Positions 1-10,904 of a DNA stretch of 64,000 nt are shown piece by piece. Source of the stretch: Acanthamoeba sp. SK_2022b (taxonomy: Eukaryota > Discosea > Longamoebia > Acanthamoebidae). The translations under genes were made by a program, and so were the position numbers. Under the pieces are notes generated by a model. The model saw nothing but the letters and a program-made list of their open reading frames with translations, had not been told where the DNA came from and ran no database searches. Where the stretch lies: contig JANDJZ010000093.1 in the NCBI GenBank assembly GCA_027943245.1, positions 59,826 through 123,825 of the forward strand, given 5' to 3'. The number at the start of each line of letters is the position of its first letter. Positions within the stretch are counted from its first letter, which is position 1.

Positions 1-1273
1 CGGGCATGCCGCTGTACGGGACCGACGCTCCGTAGTGCGGCGTGTACGGCGCGGCCGCTGCGGACTGCGACGCGGCGCCGGCCGTGGTCGCCTGCTGGTA
101 GAAGGACTTGAGCGAGTACACCGACGGGTTCCGCTCGAGCGGTGGCCGGGACGATGACGTCGGCGGCGTCGAGGCGGAGGCGGCGGCGGCGATGTAGGAA
201 GGCGGCAGCTGGTGGCTGTGTCGATTCGAGGACGACAGCAGCGACGGGGACAGAGTGGCCGAGGGCGACGAGGCCAGGACCGGAGAGGAGCCCATCGTGG
301 GCGACGTCGACGTGGATGCCGCGGACGAGCTCGGGTTGCTGCGGCGCAGCGACGAACCAAAGGCCTCGACGCTGACGTGGTCGCTGGGTCCGGGCGACAG
401 CGGCGGGTGGAGCAGCACTGGCACGTCCACGGCGCTCTGTTTCGTGTGCACAAGCATCTGCTGGTGTTGCTGCTGCTGCTGCTGGAGGAGGTGCTGGAGG
501 TGAAGCTGTTGCTGCTGTAGCTGGTACTGCTGCATTTGCTGGTGGTGAGCGAGCTCTTCCTGCTGCTGATTGCTTCTGGTGCTGCTGTTGCGGCGGAAGA
601 GGCGCGATGGCTTAGGCGACCCTCGGCTCGAGGTCGCGGGGAGCAGCTGCTCGATGCTGTGGGCGGGCAGCGGGAAGTTGCCAAGCCCGCCGCCAGCGTT
701 GCTGTTGCCGCCGCCGCTGGTGGTGGTGGGCGAGACGGTCTGGAAGAGCTTCTTATCTGGCGGGTAGCCCTGCATCAGGAGCATTCGCGCGGCGCGCTCC
801 TCTTCCTCGTCCTCCTCGTCGTCGTTGTTCTCGGTCATGGCCACTTGGCGGTCGTCCGACCGGCCGCGCCGGAGCAGTTTGCGGCGACGCTGCGTAGAAG
901 GCGACGGACCGCTCGAGGAGGAAGTCGGCATCGATTTCGGTGTGGATTTGGGTGATTCGACGCTGGGCAAGCACTCCTCCATGGCATCGTTGCTGTTGAG
1001 GAGGAAGTTGATTGAATTCTTCTTCTTGCCCTCGCGTTGCTGCTCGGATCGTGGCGAGTGGTGGGTGGGTGTCGTGGCGTCGTTGAGATTGGTGCTCGTC
1101 GCAGATGGTGTGCTCATCGTGTGGTGGAAGCCAAAGGCTGGGCTCGTCGCCGAGTTTCCCACAGCTGAGCCAGCGAGCGAGGAGGGCTGCGCTGCCACGA
1201 CGTCCATTGAATCGTCATCGATGTTGGTGCTCGAGGCTTCGAAGTTGAGCAGATTTGCGATCGATGGCAACAT
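1..1273 (-). CDS. Low-complexity, transcription-factor-like protein, 3' truncated by window edge
   Basis: Reading the minus strand from the ATG at 1273, the frame stays open for 424 codons to the window edge, so only the N-terminal part is present. An in-frame TGA lies six codons upstream, which fixes this ATG as the first. The protein begins MLPSIANLLNFE and has a second hydrophobic motif, KKKNSINFLLN, near residues 83-93. An acidic run (NNDDEEDEEEE) follows, then a glutamine/histidine-rich stretch and long Ser/Pro/Ala-rich segments. No enzyme fold is visible. Short motifs of the SIxxLL or FLLN type next to Q/S-rich sequence are common in regulatory proteins, so a transcriptional role is an inference only; the domain that would decide it would lie beyond position 1. 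No introns are needed in the visible part. Confidence 0.7.
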   Translation of the reverse strand, partial: MLPSIANLLNFEASSTNIDDDSMDVVAAQPSSLAGSAVGNSATSPAFGFHHTMSTPSATSTNLNDATTPTHHSPRSEQQREGKKKNSINFLLNSNDAMEECLPSVESPKSTPKSMPTSSSSGPSPSTQRRRKLLRRGRSDDRQVAMTENNDDEEDEEEERAARMLLMQGYPPDKKLFQTVSPTTTSGGGNSNAGGGLGNFPLPAHSIEQLLPATSSRGSPKPSRLFRRNSSTRSNQQQEELAHHQQMQQYQLQQQQLHLQHLLQQQQQQHQQMLVHTKQSAVDVPVLLHPPLSPGPSDHVSVEAFGSSLRRSNPSSSAASTSTSPTMGSSPVLASSPSATLSPSLLSSSNRHSHQLPPSYIAAAASASTPPTSSSRPPLERNPSVYSLKSFYQQATTAGAASQSAAAAPYTPHYGASVPYSGMP

Positions 1274-2554
1274 CTCGTCGATGATCGATCAAACCAATCG
1301 GCTCGTCTTCTCTATGTTCTGGTGAGGTGGTTGTGGCTGGTGGTGTAGTAAACAGGGAGCTCAGCGGAACCGGGGCAAGCAAGCTGCCTGTATTCAGGCC
1401 GATAAGAAGAAAAAGAAAGACGATTGATTCGTTAGTTCACGAGGGGACGGAAGCTGTTGCAGTAGAAGCGCAGTTGTCTTGTGTGTGTATGGACACACAC
1501 AAGCAAAAATACATAATACATAATATATATCCGTGTAGCCATGCACACCACCACCTGCCCCACTCGTCCCGACACGTCAACAGAACAGCTGAACAAGCGC
1601 AAGAGAGCTCTATGCGTGCTTAGCGCAAGTAGGTCCGACTCTAATAACACTCACAGTGACTTCTTCGATGGTGGCGAGCACACACCACTTGATCGACCAC
1701 GCACCAAACGAATACACACGAAGACGGGAAGGGCAAGAAGCCGCGGTACATACCTCGTGGTAGCGAAAAGAAAAGAGCAAGCTTGGCGCACAGTACTGAG
1801 CGCGTTGACACACGTTGGCCTGTGCCGCGTGGAGAGCGATACACCGCCGCAACTGTGTCGGGGGAGTAACGCAGAAGGGCTGCCGGGGCCTTTGTGACTT
1901 CGGTTGCGAGTCTTTCGACAACCGACACAGTGGCAGTGGCAGATTACAGCTCGAGCGTTGGCCTGAACAGGCTGTTGGCGCGGAGGGCAAACAAACAGGT
2001 TGAGCAGAGAGGGGGGTAGTGAATAGAAGCGTTGAGCCAGACTGGGAAAGTGAAGAAGCGCGAAAACGAAGACAACAACACGCGCCAAGAAGCAACGTGT
2101 AGAACACCATGCCATGATATGGTGACACGGGGAACATGTCTAATCACTCGCTCCGCCACACATTTCGCTTTAGCGATAACATACCCACCTGGAGGGGGAG
2201 CCCTGTGGGGTGCAACTGGGGGCCTTCACGGAATTGGTGCTGTGAGGCACAAGAGGCACGTTAATGGGCACGGCTATTCCGTCCCGTTGCTCAGCCCCAC
2301 CAGAAAAAGAGCGAAGAAACCGGTGGAACTGAACGAAGCGATCCCATTAATTTGATTGGCTCCGCAAGAAATAAACGATTGGGCCAAAGGCCACTTCAAA
2401 CATCTGGTGCTTTGCGTGCATCTCCGAACTTGACCTTCTTGTAACACGACCCAGGTACCAACCCGTAAAGAACTTGGGGGTATATAAAACAACGTTGCTG
2501 CTTGTTTGCAGATACAGATAACGGCCTGGGTTTGTTGTTCCGTCTTCGTGTTCA
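1274..2554. other. Intergenic stretch, no supportable gene
   Basis: This 1.3-kb stretch is less GC-rich than the flanking coding DNA. Short frames are open on both strands, but none shows a recognisable motif or plausible splice structure. A TATATAAA sequence occurs at 2481-2488 and works in either orientation on paper, but no convincing start follows it. It probably holds the promoter and 5' UTR of the minus-strand gene that starts at 1273. Confidence 0.5.
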
Positions 2555-3145
2555 TCAACACGTTCGGTCCACAAGGCGAAAGCCACCGCCGGTCGCCGCG
2601 TGTCCCTCCACCTCGCGCACAAAAACGCTGTGGAAACGGTACGCGCGCTCCCTGGGTTGTGCTGCGCCCGCCGTCTTCCGTCTGCGCTGCCGTAGGGCGC
2701 GCTGCGAGGAGGAACCTCGCTGCTGTTTCGGTGGCGCAGAAGGGCGAGAGCGCACGGCGGGCGACGTTGCTAGAACAAACGAGGTCTCCATCTTGATCCA
2801 CACCCCCGTTGCCGTTTTGCTGTTGCCAGATGTTCCTTGTTCGTTGTCCTTTCCGGTTTTGGAAGTGGGGTGGGTGTGCATCGTTCTCTTGCGTCGCTTT
2901 TCGCTCGTTCGCTTGGAGACCGGTTCCTCAGTTTGTCTTTTCTTGCGCTGTTGTTGAGAAGTTCGCTGTGTAGATGGAGAGGGCGAGGCTGCTCCGAGAC
3001 AGGGAGCCGTCGAGTTGTCGTTGAGGATGAAAGCGAGGGAATGTTTGAGAGAAGCGACTGGCCGCCACTCCAGATCATGGAGCTGGAGGTGCGACCCGTT
3101 CGAACAAAGCAGATTAGCGACGGTAGGTAGAGCGGTGGCGGTCAT
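2555..3145 (-). CDS. Doubtful minus-strand ORF sharing N-terminal motifs with the gene at 1-1273
   Basis: The minus strand is open from an ATG at 3241, or from the better-placed ATG at 3145, down to a stop ending at 2555. From 3145 the product starts MTATALPTVANLL and about 30 residues later has SLKHSLAFILND, echoing LPSIANLL and SINFLLN of the neighbouring gene on the same strand. A Ser/Thr/Gln-rich and then Lys/Arg-rich tail follows, with no known domain. Codon use is not clearly coding and the true 3' end may lie at an unrecognised intron. It could be a diverged paralogue, an upstream exon, or chance; I cannot choose between these from sequence alone. Confidence 0.25.
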   Translation of the reverse strand: MTATALPTVANLLCSNGSHLQLHDLEWRPVASLKHSLAFILNDNSTAPCLGAASPSPSTQRTSQQQRKKRQTEEPVSKRTSEKRRKRTMHTHPTSKTGKDNEQGTSGNSKTATGVWIKMETSFVLATSPAVRSRPSAPPKQQRGSSSQRALRQRRRKTAGAAQPRERAYRFHSVFVREVEGHAATGGGFRLVDRTC

Positions 3146-3401
3146 CAAGTGTCTCGTGGGCGGTGCGAGGTGAGATGGAAAGGCCAATGTCAGCTGACTT
3201 TTTTGGTGGCGGCCATCGGGCACGCTCGCTGACGCCGCCATCCGATTGGGTCCCTGGGGCTACCTACAAGAACCGCCCATCACCATCTGGCAAGTGCGTG
3301 GTTTCCAGCGGTGGAAAGCCATTTAAGGATTTGGTCGAAAGCACAGGTAACAACAACTAGGTGCCATGGCCTCGAGGACGGGGTGTCGAGGATGACGCCG
3401 C

Positions 3402-5025
3402 CTAGTGAAGGAAGGCCGAGGCCTCCTCCTTCTCCTCCTGCAGCTCCTTCTCGGTGACCTCCAGCTTCTCCCTCGAGAAGGCGTCGACGTCGAGGCCCTG
3501 CACGATGGTGTATTTGCCGTCCTTGCACGTCACCGGGAATGAGTAGATCAGGTCCTTCGCCACGCCGTACGAGCCGTCCGACCATACGCCCATCGACACG
3601 AACTCGCCCTGTGCAGTGGAATGTTCGTCGGTAAAAGGGCAACACAGAGAAGCAAAAATTTCATCGCTCACGTGGCGATAGCGCGTGTGTTCCCTGGAAC
3701 AGTAGCTGTGCGAGATTACGGTGTTGCGTCGCTGAGCACAGAGAGGGGAACGAACCTCGGGGGTACCCTTGACCCAATCCCTCATGTGGTCTACGATGGC
3801 CTGCGCGGCGGAAGCAGCGCTCGAGAGCTTCCTGGCGGCGATGATGGCGCCTCCTCTGTTCTGTACGGTGGTGATGAACTCGCCCTGCAGCCAGGCGTCG
3901 TCAGCCACAGCGCCACGCACCTGCGACTTGTTTCCACCAGCTACGGTCCACGATCGTGCATAAAGCACTACCGGTTAATCCTATGCACGATGCAGGCGAA
4001 GAGAGAGAGAGAGAGAGAGAGAGCGCGCGGAGAAAAGGAGAGGAGATCGTACTCGCCGAACCGGAAATGTAGGCGTGGTTGATGTCGGGGTACTGGGTCT
4101 TGGAGTGGTTTCCCCAGATGATGACGTTGTGGACCTGGTTAACGTTGACGTGCAGGCGCTTGGCGATCTGGCTCTTGGCCCTGTTGTGGTCCAGACGAGT
4201 GAGGCAGCTGAAGTTCTCCTTGGGCAGGCCGGGAGCCGACAGAGCGGCGATCAGCGCGTTGGTGTTGGCGGGATTGCCGACGACCAGAACCTGCACCGCC
4301 ACCAATGACCATGCATTGGGTAAGCACCTTGGGAGGGGGTGAAGAGGAGCTTGCCCCAGGAACATTCACACCCGCAAGGAAAGAGAAAGGAAATGCGAAA
4401 GAAATAATATTGGCACAAATAAAAATGGAAACCGATAAAAAAGAGGGGACCGGCCTGCACCTTGACGTCCTTGTTGGCGTAGTCGTTGAGGGCCTTACCC
4501 TGCACCTTGAAGATGCCGCAGTTGGCCTTGAGCAGGTCCTTCCTCTCCATACCCTCCTTCCTGGGCATGGCGCCCACGAGGATGGCGTAGTTGATGTTGG
4601 TGAAGGCCTCCTGCAGATCAGTGGTGGCCACCACGCCTGGCACAGAAGCGCACAGATCAGTACAGTCGAAGCGTACCGCAGACCGTTTTAGGGCCCTTTA
4701 TCGTATAAACTCGTCAGTGGAAGGCGCGGTACCGTGCACCAGGGGGGAGGCGGTGTCCTCAATCTCCATCACCACGCCCTTGAGGGACTCGATCATGGGG
4801 GGGATATCGAGGAGGTGGAGGATCACGGGCTGGTCCTTGCCGAACATGTCTCCACGCGCGATCGCGAAGATGAGCGAGTAGGCAATTTGGCCAGCAGCGC
4901 CAGTAATGAGCACTCTAACAGGTTCAGCCTGCGTTTTGTTTGTTCATCTGGTCAGCAGTGCTCGCGTCACAGTTCATCAAAGATTCGCGCAGATCTATAT
5001 GGGTTACTAGAAGAAGAGGTACCAT
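3402..5025 (-). CDS. NAD-dependent malate dehydrogenase, cytosolic type
   Basis: It interconverts malate and oxaloacetate with NAD. Six exons (5025-5023, 4928-4733, 4636-4461, 4290-4053, 3940-3756, 3608-3402) sum to 1005 nt, giving 334 residues, the usual length of cytosolic MDH. The protein opens [20 protein letters not shown], the Rossmann nucleotide-binding start of this family. The conserved NPANTN segment is at about 131-136, CLTRLDHNR gives the catalytic Asp near 159 and IIWGNHS the catalytic His near 187. There is no targeting peptide, which supports a cytosolic location. The first coding exon is only the ATG, followed at once by a 94-nt intron (GTACCT...GCAG); without it the conserved AEPVRV start has no in-frame Met. 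A (GA)n tract at about 4003-4022 lies in intron 4. Confidence is very high. Confidence 0.97.
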
Positions 5026-5254
5026 CTTGTTGTTGTGTTGTGGTTGGTGTGGTACGAGGTCAGAAGCGCGGTGTGGAACTGCCACCTTCGTGGCCCACGA
5101 AGAGGGATGCACCCCGAATTCTTTGCATTTCTCTCCGCTACAACTGCGGGAGAGTGCGTTGAAATTTGCCCCACGCGTCCACAAAGCACGGAGAGGGCGG
5201 GCAACATAACACAAACGGTGCGCAGCTGCTTGAGCTGTGGTCTGGGAAGGTGCG

Positions 5255-7255
5255 TTAAAGCTTGGCAAAGGCCAAGCAGGCGTTCGTGCCACCAAAGCCA
5301 AACGAATTGTTGAGCGCCACGTCGATGGTCCGTTGCTGCGCCTCGAGCGGCACGTAGTCGAGGTCGAGCTCGCCGTCCCCCGTGGAGGTCAGGTTGATCG
5401 TCGGCGGCGCCGTGTTCTGGGCGGTGCAGCCCGCGCAACGAACGAAACCGATTTGCGTGAGGAGTGCACCAGACACCACAAGAGCTGCCCTGAGGGGGCC
5501 GAGGTGTGATGTCGTACCGTGTGGAGCGCGAGGATGGTGAACACCGACTCCACGGCGCCAGCAGCGCCGAGCAAGTGCCCGACCGCTCCCTTGGTTGATG
5601 ATACCGCCAGCTTGTAGGCGTGATCGCCAAACAATCGCTTGATTGCCCGATTCTCGATCTCGTCGCCTGCCAGAGGGGAAGGCGAGCGTGTCAGTCGATT
5701 GAAGATGATGTGGCAATGGGAAAAGCCTCTCATAGATTACCCATGGGCGTCGAGGTGGCGTGGGCGTTGATGTAGTCGACAGCTTCCACGCCCAGGCCAG
5801 CATGCCGCAGTGCTGAAGCCATCGCCCGGTACGCCCCGTCGCCTGTTGCGCGGAAGAGTTCAGAATAGAAGTCCACCCCCCCTCGCGGCCGTTTGCCCCT
5901 GTGTGTGTGTGAGGAAGGGCGACTCACCTATCGGCGATGGCGCAGTGATGTGATGGGCATCCGCCGATAGTCCGTATCCCACCAGTTCGCAGTAGATTTT
6001 GGCTCCTCTTCGCTTGGCATGCTCGTACTCCTAAGGCGGACGAGAAAGGGTTGGGCGTGGAGGCACACACACGCACATGTAGATTGGAGTGGTGAGGGGG
6101 CAGTTACCTCCAACACCACGATTCCGGCACCTTCGCCCATCACAAACCCGTCCCTCTTCTCGTCAAACGGTCGTGAGGCCTTCTCAGGCTCATCATTAAA
6201 CTTGCTGGCCAACGCTCGCATGCGGCTGCGGGAATGGACGTCTTCAGCGTTGGACAAGCCCATGGGCTTGGTGGAGAAAAGTAGGAGGCAGCAATACCTG
6301 AAGCCGGCCAGCGCCAGCGGATGGATGCACGCCTCGGTGCCGCCCGCTACCATCACGTCGGCGTCGCCGTACTGAATGAAGCGAGAGGCATCGCCCAGAG
6401 CGTTGGCTCCCGTGGCACAAGCCGTGATGCATGCGTGGTTGGGGCCTGTATGTATGTGTGTGGGTGTGTGGGTGTGGGAAAGGCGAGGAAGAACGTTGTG
6501 ATGCAATGAAGTGTAGTGAGGAAGAGGAGACGACGAAAGCTTACCTCGTAGACCGTGAGCAAGGCTGATGCGCCCGGCGGCCATGTTTACCAATATCTTG
6601 GGGATGAAGTGCGGCGACACCTTGCGATAACCCTAATGGAGTGTGTTCGTAACACATAGCCTTGGACTGGGAATGGACTCAAAGGGGGCGAGGTACATGT
6701 GTCTGCAGCGTGTTGGCCGTGGAGACGATTTCGTCGAGCGTGCCGATGCCACTGCCCACCGCCACACCCTGTGCAGGAAGCCATGAGCATACGGAGGTGG
6801 GAGCGAAGCGCAGGAGATATACGTACGGTCCTCTCGCTCTCCGCGTCAGTGGCGGGGTGCCATTGAGCGTCGTCGAGGGCCTGGCGTGCAGCGGAGAGAG
6901 CAAACTGCAGGAAGGGCGGTGTGTGGGCCTGTTCCCTCTTGTCCACCCACTTGTCCAACTCGAACTCGCCTTGCTCGTCCTTTCCTACCCACCACAAGAA
7001 CTCGTATCAAAATAAACAAACAAAAAAAATAATAAAAAAAACATATTTGGCGCGAAGCATGTTGGATTAGGGAATGGAGTGGATACCTCTCAAGATGTTG
7101 GCAGCGATTTTGGCCGGCAGGTCACTCACATCGAACTGCGTAACGCGGCGAACGCCACATTCTGCACGAAGAAGTCGGCCCCAGGAGGCTTGCACTCCCG
7201 TGGCCAGCGGTGTCACCAGCCCCAGCCCCGTAACTACCACCCTCCGTTTGGCCAT
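5255..7255 (-). CDS. 3-oxoacyl-[ACP] synthase II (KAS II / FabF type, probably mitochondrial)
   Basis: It condenses malonyl-ACP with acyl-ACP in type II fatty acid synthesis. Ten exons (7255-7087, 6984-6827, 6768-6697, 6632-6545, 6445-6298, 6225-6108, 6030-5928, 5842-5741, 5666-5518, 5416-5255) total 1269 nt for 422 residues, matching bacterial and mitochondrial KAS II. It starts [17 protein letters not shown]. The Cys-His-His triad is intact: [13 protein letters not shown] (Cys near 172), [12 protein letters not shown] (His near 313) and [16 protein letters not shown] (His near 350), and it ends [17 protein letters not shown]. An in-frame upstream ATG at 7426 would add 57 residues rich in Arg/Lys with few early acidic residues, a possible mitochondrial presequence. 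I chose 7255 because homology begins there. Confidence 0.96.
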
Positions 7256-7598
7256 TTGCTTGCCCTCTCGTTGTTGTTTTCTTCTTTGTTCTTGGAAAAG
7301 CTTATTTTCACTCGAATATTCGCCAACTCGGAGCAATAAAAACGTGCGCCACGTCACGCGGGGTTTCTTGGCCGCACGAGGGAAACTCACAGACCAACTC
7401 CCCAGCAGGTCGCGTGCTGGCGCCACCTCATCTCGTTGGCTCTTCCTCTCGCTTTACACGTTTCTTGTTTTACGGCTAGACCGACACTCGTTCGTCTCAG
7501 CCTCCCCCGACCCTCGCCATCTCTCCACCCAGCCGGCAACTTGGGATCGGGACATTCCCAGCCAGGCCCATTTCTTCAACCTCTCATCTTCAACCTAA
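7256..7598. promoter_or_regulatory. Divergent intergenic region between KAS II and RING-finger genes
   Basis: These 343 bp separate two outward-facing start codons and must hold both promoters. No TATA box is evident. The minus-strand side stays open in frame with KAS II up to 7426, so part may encode a targeting peptide instead of being untranslated. Confidence 0.5.
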
Positions 7599-8835
7599 AT
7601 GAGTTCTCCCTCACCTCTACCCAACACCGCGGATGGGCGACGGTTCTGGTGCCATCAGTGTCGAGCCGAGATTCGACCAAGTAGCGATTTCGCCTGTTTG
7701 GGATGCGGCAACGATTTCATCGAAGAACTGGAGGACTCTGCAGAGGACGACCCCACTTCCTTCGTGGCGTTCGACCAACCGCCCGTGAGGACACCACAGC
7801 AAACGACTGCTCTCCCCCACCAGCCTCTTCTCTTCCCCTTCGCTCAGCCTGCCCAATTCCAAACGATGTTTGGCGGCAACCCGGGCATGGCTCCTCTCCA
7901 CCAGCAGCACTACACCCAGCCCGCTCCTCTCGATTTTGCCCAATTAGTGCAGCAAGTCGATACAATGATGCATCAAATAGCCGCTTCCCCGCAGCAGCAG
8001 CAGCAAGCCATGCCGCCCATCATGCAGGTGTTCAGCACTGGCGGCGGCGCCGTTCCCCCCATGAACTTTCAAGCGTACCGCTGCCCTCTTTCTGCTCTGT
8101 TGTGATGTCACGTTTCTTCTTCTGCTCTTCGGTCGAACTCTGCGTTTGCTTACTTGTTTGGCTGTTGGTCTTCTTCCAGGTTCATGCAGAGCATGCTCTC
8201 GGGACTGAATGGCGGCCAGATGGTCGGCAACCCGGGCGACTATGCATTCGGCAGCTTGGACAACATCATCACTCGCCTCATGGAGACTGCGGGGTGAGTT
8301 AATCCCTTCGATCCACTTAGTCCCTGCAACTTACACCAACACCTCTCTCCCTCTCTCTCGCTCTCCTTCTGGAACAGTGACCGCGGCCCACCGCCAGCGG
8401 CAAAGGACGTCGTGGAGTCTCTCCCTTCGGTGCGGATATCGCAAGACGCCGTCGACGCGCATGAAGACTGCGCCATCTGCAAGGACGAGTACACCGTCGG
8501 CGAAGAGGCCCTGAAGCTCTCCTGCGACCACCGCTTCCACCCAACTTGCATAAAGGAGTGGCTGGGCATGGTGCGTTCTCCCCGTATTGGTCGCTGTCGC
8601 GCTTCCGTCGGTCTGTCTCACCTCTTGTTTGCTTGCGTTGTGTGGTCTCGCGTAGAGAAACACATGTCCCGTCTGCAGATTCGAGCTCAAGGCGGCCGAG
8701 AAGCCGTCATCGACTAAGGGCAACGGCGGAGAGGGCAACAGCAACAACCGGCGAGGGGGAGGCGGCGGCGGCGGACGAGGGGGCAACAGCAACGAGAACA
8801 ACGCGGCCGACTCTCCGTTCCAGTTCTACCTGTAG
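7599..8835 (+). CDS. RING-H2 E3 ubiquitin ligase with N-terminal zinc ribbon (RNF126/RNF115-like)
   Basis: Four exons (7599-8074, 8180-8293, 8378-8570, 8656-8835) give 963 nt and 320 residues. Near the N-terminus WCHQCRAEI...CLGCGNDF forms a CxxC...CxxC zinc ribbon, as in BCA2/RNF126-type ligases. A Pro/Gln-rich middle follows. The RING-H2 domain reads CAICKDEY...LSCDHRFHPTCIKEW and continues across intron 3 as RNTCPVCRFEL, so all eight zinc ligands are present only in the spliced product. The tail is Gly/Arg/Asn-rich. The expected role is to bring an E2 to substrates; the zinc ribbon of this family binds ubiquitin or other partners. Substrates cannot be inferred. Confidence 0.92.
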
Positions 8836-9132
8836 ACTCCACCGCGACGCGCTCCTTCCTATTTATCCGCTTCGCAGAGAGAATGCGCCAGGACTGCCCA
8901 CAGCCAACCGCTCAGCGTAGCGAAATGAGCGTCCCACCTAACCTTTCCTTTGTACATTCTAGTTAGATCCACCAACCCCTTCTTCTTGTTACCAACGACT
9001 ATCGCGCATGCGTGCTTGGTATGACTTTTGTGGACTGGACCGGTTTATGGAAAGTTGCAGCTGGCCATGCCTTAGAAAGGGGGTTGCTATGCAATAGAAC
9101 GGAACGACAATTCTTATTTGGAGGTCGCTCGC

Positions 9133-10834
9133 TCACCGTTGACCGCCACGGCCACCTCTACCCCTCCCGCCTCGGCCGCCTCTTCCGCCACCTTCACGGC
9201 CACCTCCGCCTCTCCCACCGCCACCGCCACGGCCACCGCCTCGGCCGCCTCGCAGGGCTCGCCTCTCCTTCCTTGAGAGCCCATCGCCGCCGCCCTCAAC
9301 CTTGGCTTTCTTTGCTGGACCGCCGCCGCCCTTCTTGCCCCTCTTGTCTGCAGCTCCTTCTTCCTCCCTCTCCTTTCGCTTGTTATTGTTCTTCTCGACA
9401 GGGCCGCTGTCGCTGCTCTTCTGTTTCTTCTGTTGGTCGTTTTTGTTGGCCCCATGGACAGCACCGCGCGCCTCCTCCGTCTCCATCTTTCGTTTGTTGT
9501 CCCTGCGGCCCTGCTGCGCTCCCCTTCTCTGCGTCGGCTTCGCTTGCGCCTTTGGCTGTTCCTCGACGTCCTCCTCCTCCGATTCGTCATCGTCGTCATC
9601 ATTACCATCATCCTCTTCCTCCTCTCCCTCCTCCTCTCCTTCCTCTTCTTCGACTTCGGTGGGCCATTGAGGCAGCGGTGGCGAAGTGGCTCCCGGCCAC
9701 ACGAACATGTAGATCTCGGCTCCATCTGAAAGCATTCAGTACCGGTTAATGGTAAGGTGAGGCGATGCACGCACACCATGCAGCGCGCGACCTGCTCCTC
9801 AAGGTGAGAGCGGCGCACCTGTGGTGGGAGCGCCGCGGACGAGATCAGCCGAGGCCGTCCGCTTGTTCTCGTAGCCGGGGAAGAGCGACGCCTGGAACGG
9901 CTCCTGCTCATCCGAGAACGACAAGAACATGCACTCATGAGGACACACGCATAAGCGCGCACGGGCACACACGGGCCCGCACCGTCTTCTTGAGCACGAG
10001 ACCGGCCTTGCGCGCGAGGTCCTCGATCTGCCACTGTTTGTAGTGCGTCGACGTGCGGAGGGCCACATGGATCTGGCCCAAGCCGCCCGGCAGCAGCCAC
10101 GGGGCTGCCGACACAAAGAACTCGTAGAGCAGCTTCTGATTGCTGGTCACGCAAACAGGGAGAAGTGGTGTGAGCGCATGGGCGCACGTGCGTTCAAGGA
10201 CTGGGCCGTACCGCTTCACGATCTCCTGCTGGGGAATGGAGCTGCCGCCGGTGCTCCTCCGCCTCTGCTTGGTGTTGCCATCGTCAGCTCCCTTCTTCTT
10301 CTTAAGTTTCTTCATCTCCTTTTGTGGGCGGGCAGGAGCGTCTTCATCGTCCTGTCCGGCGTGCGGGAAGTTGAACACGATGCGATGGAATTGCTTGCGC
10401 TCCTTCGCCTTGGGATCGTTCAGCCATTTCTGCTCCTCGAGCCTGGTGGCATCAACGCCAAAGTAGGTCTGCACCTCGAGCTGCTTCAGCTCAGTGATGT
10501 TTCCGAGCGATGAGCGATACTTGGACCTGAAGTCGTTCAGGGAGTCGTAGCAGGTGGCCGTCAATCGCGAGCCACCGATGGAGTAGGCCAGCGCGCGGGA
10601 GAACGACAGATCTCCGTCGCCCACAATCAATATGTCGAGTTTGTTGGTGTAGGGACCCACCGATTTCGGATTGCAATTCGAAGCATGGAGCAATTTGTTA
10701 ATCTCAAGAAATGAAGACGAAGATGAAGCGGAAGCTCCGCCAAAGGCTGCTGGTGAGGCTCTTGGTGCCCGACGAGGACCTTTGCCACGGCCGCCAGCAC
10801 TGCCGCCCCTTCCTCCACCTCTTCCTCTGGCCAT
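9133..10834 (-). CDS. BMT5-like (DUF2431) Rossmann-fold rRNA methyltransferase family protein with RGG tails
   Basis: Four exons (10834-10212, 10142-9983, 9903-9819, 9725-9133) give 1461 nt and 486 residues. The core LDILIVGDGDLSFSRALA is the S-adenosylmethionine-binding start of the BMT5-like domain, found in yeast 25S rRNA m3U methyltransferase and in animal FDXACB1. Further conserved pieces are FHRIVFNFPHAG and LLPGGLGQIHVALRT. The N-terminus is a Gly/Arg (RGG) stretch. The C-terminal third is acidic, then Lys-rich, then a long RGG repeat, suggesting nucleolar RNA binding. A role in large-subunit rRNA methylation follows from the family; the exact uridine is not deducible. It starts 70 bp from the oppositely oriented TPR gene. 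Confidence 0.88.
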
Positions 10835-10904
10835 CTCCGCTGCTGCTTTCGATTGCTCAAACTAGTTTACAACGCGTTCCAAGAAATTGTAGTGAACTTA
10901 CAAG
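10835..10904. promoter_or_regulatory. 70-bp bidirectional promoter / 5' UTR
   Basis: Only 70 bp separate the start codons of the minus-strand BMT5-like gene and the plus-strand TPR gene, so promoters and both 5' UTRs must share or overlap this segment. No TATA box is present. Confidence 0.6.

Noticed and set aside
1610..2137. 175-, 154- and 95-codon minus frames
   Set aside because: Overlapping frames with erratic composition and no shared motif or splice pattern; likely chance in non-coding DNA.
2481..2488. TATATAAA as promoter of a plus-strand gene
   Set aside because: The ORFs immediately downstream have no motifs and no splice-supported continuation.
9012..9749. 245-codon plus-strand frame opposite the RGG tail
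   Set aside because: It is the antisense shadow of the BMT5-like C-terminal repeats; the minus frame has the family domain and consistent splicing.
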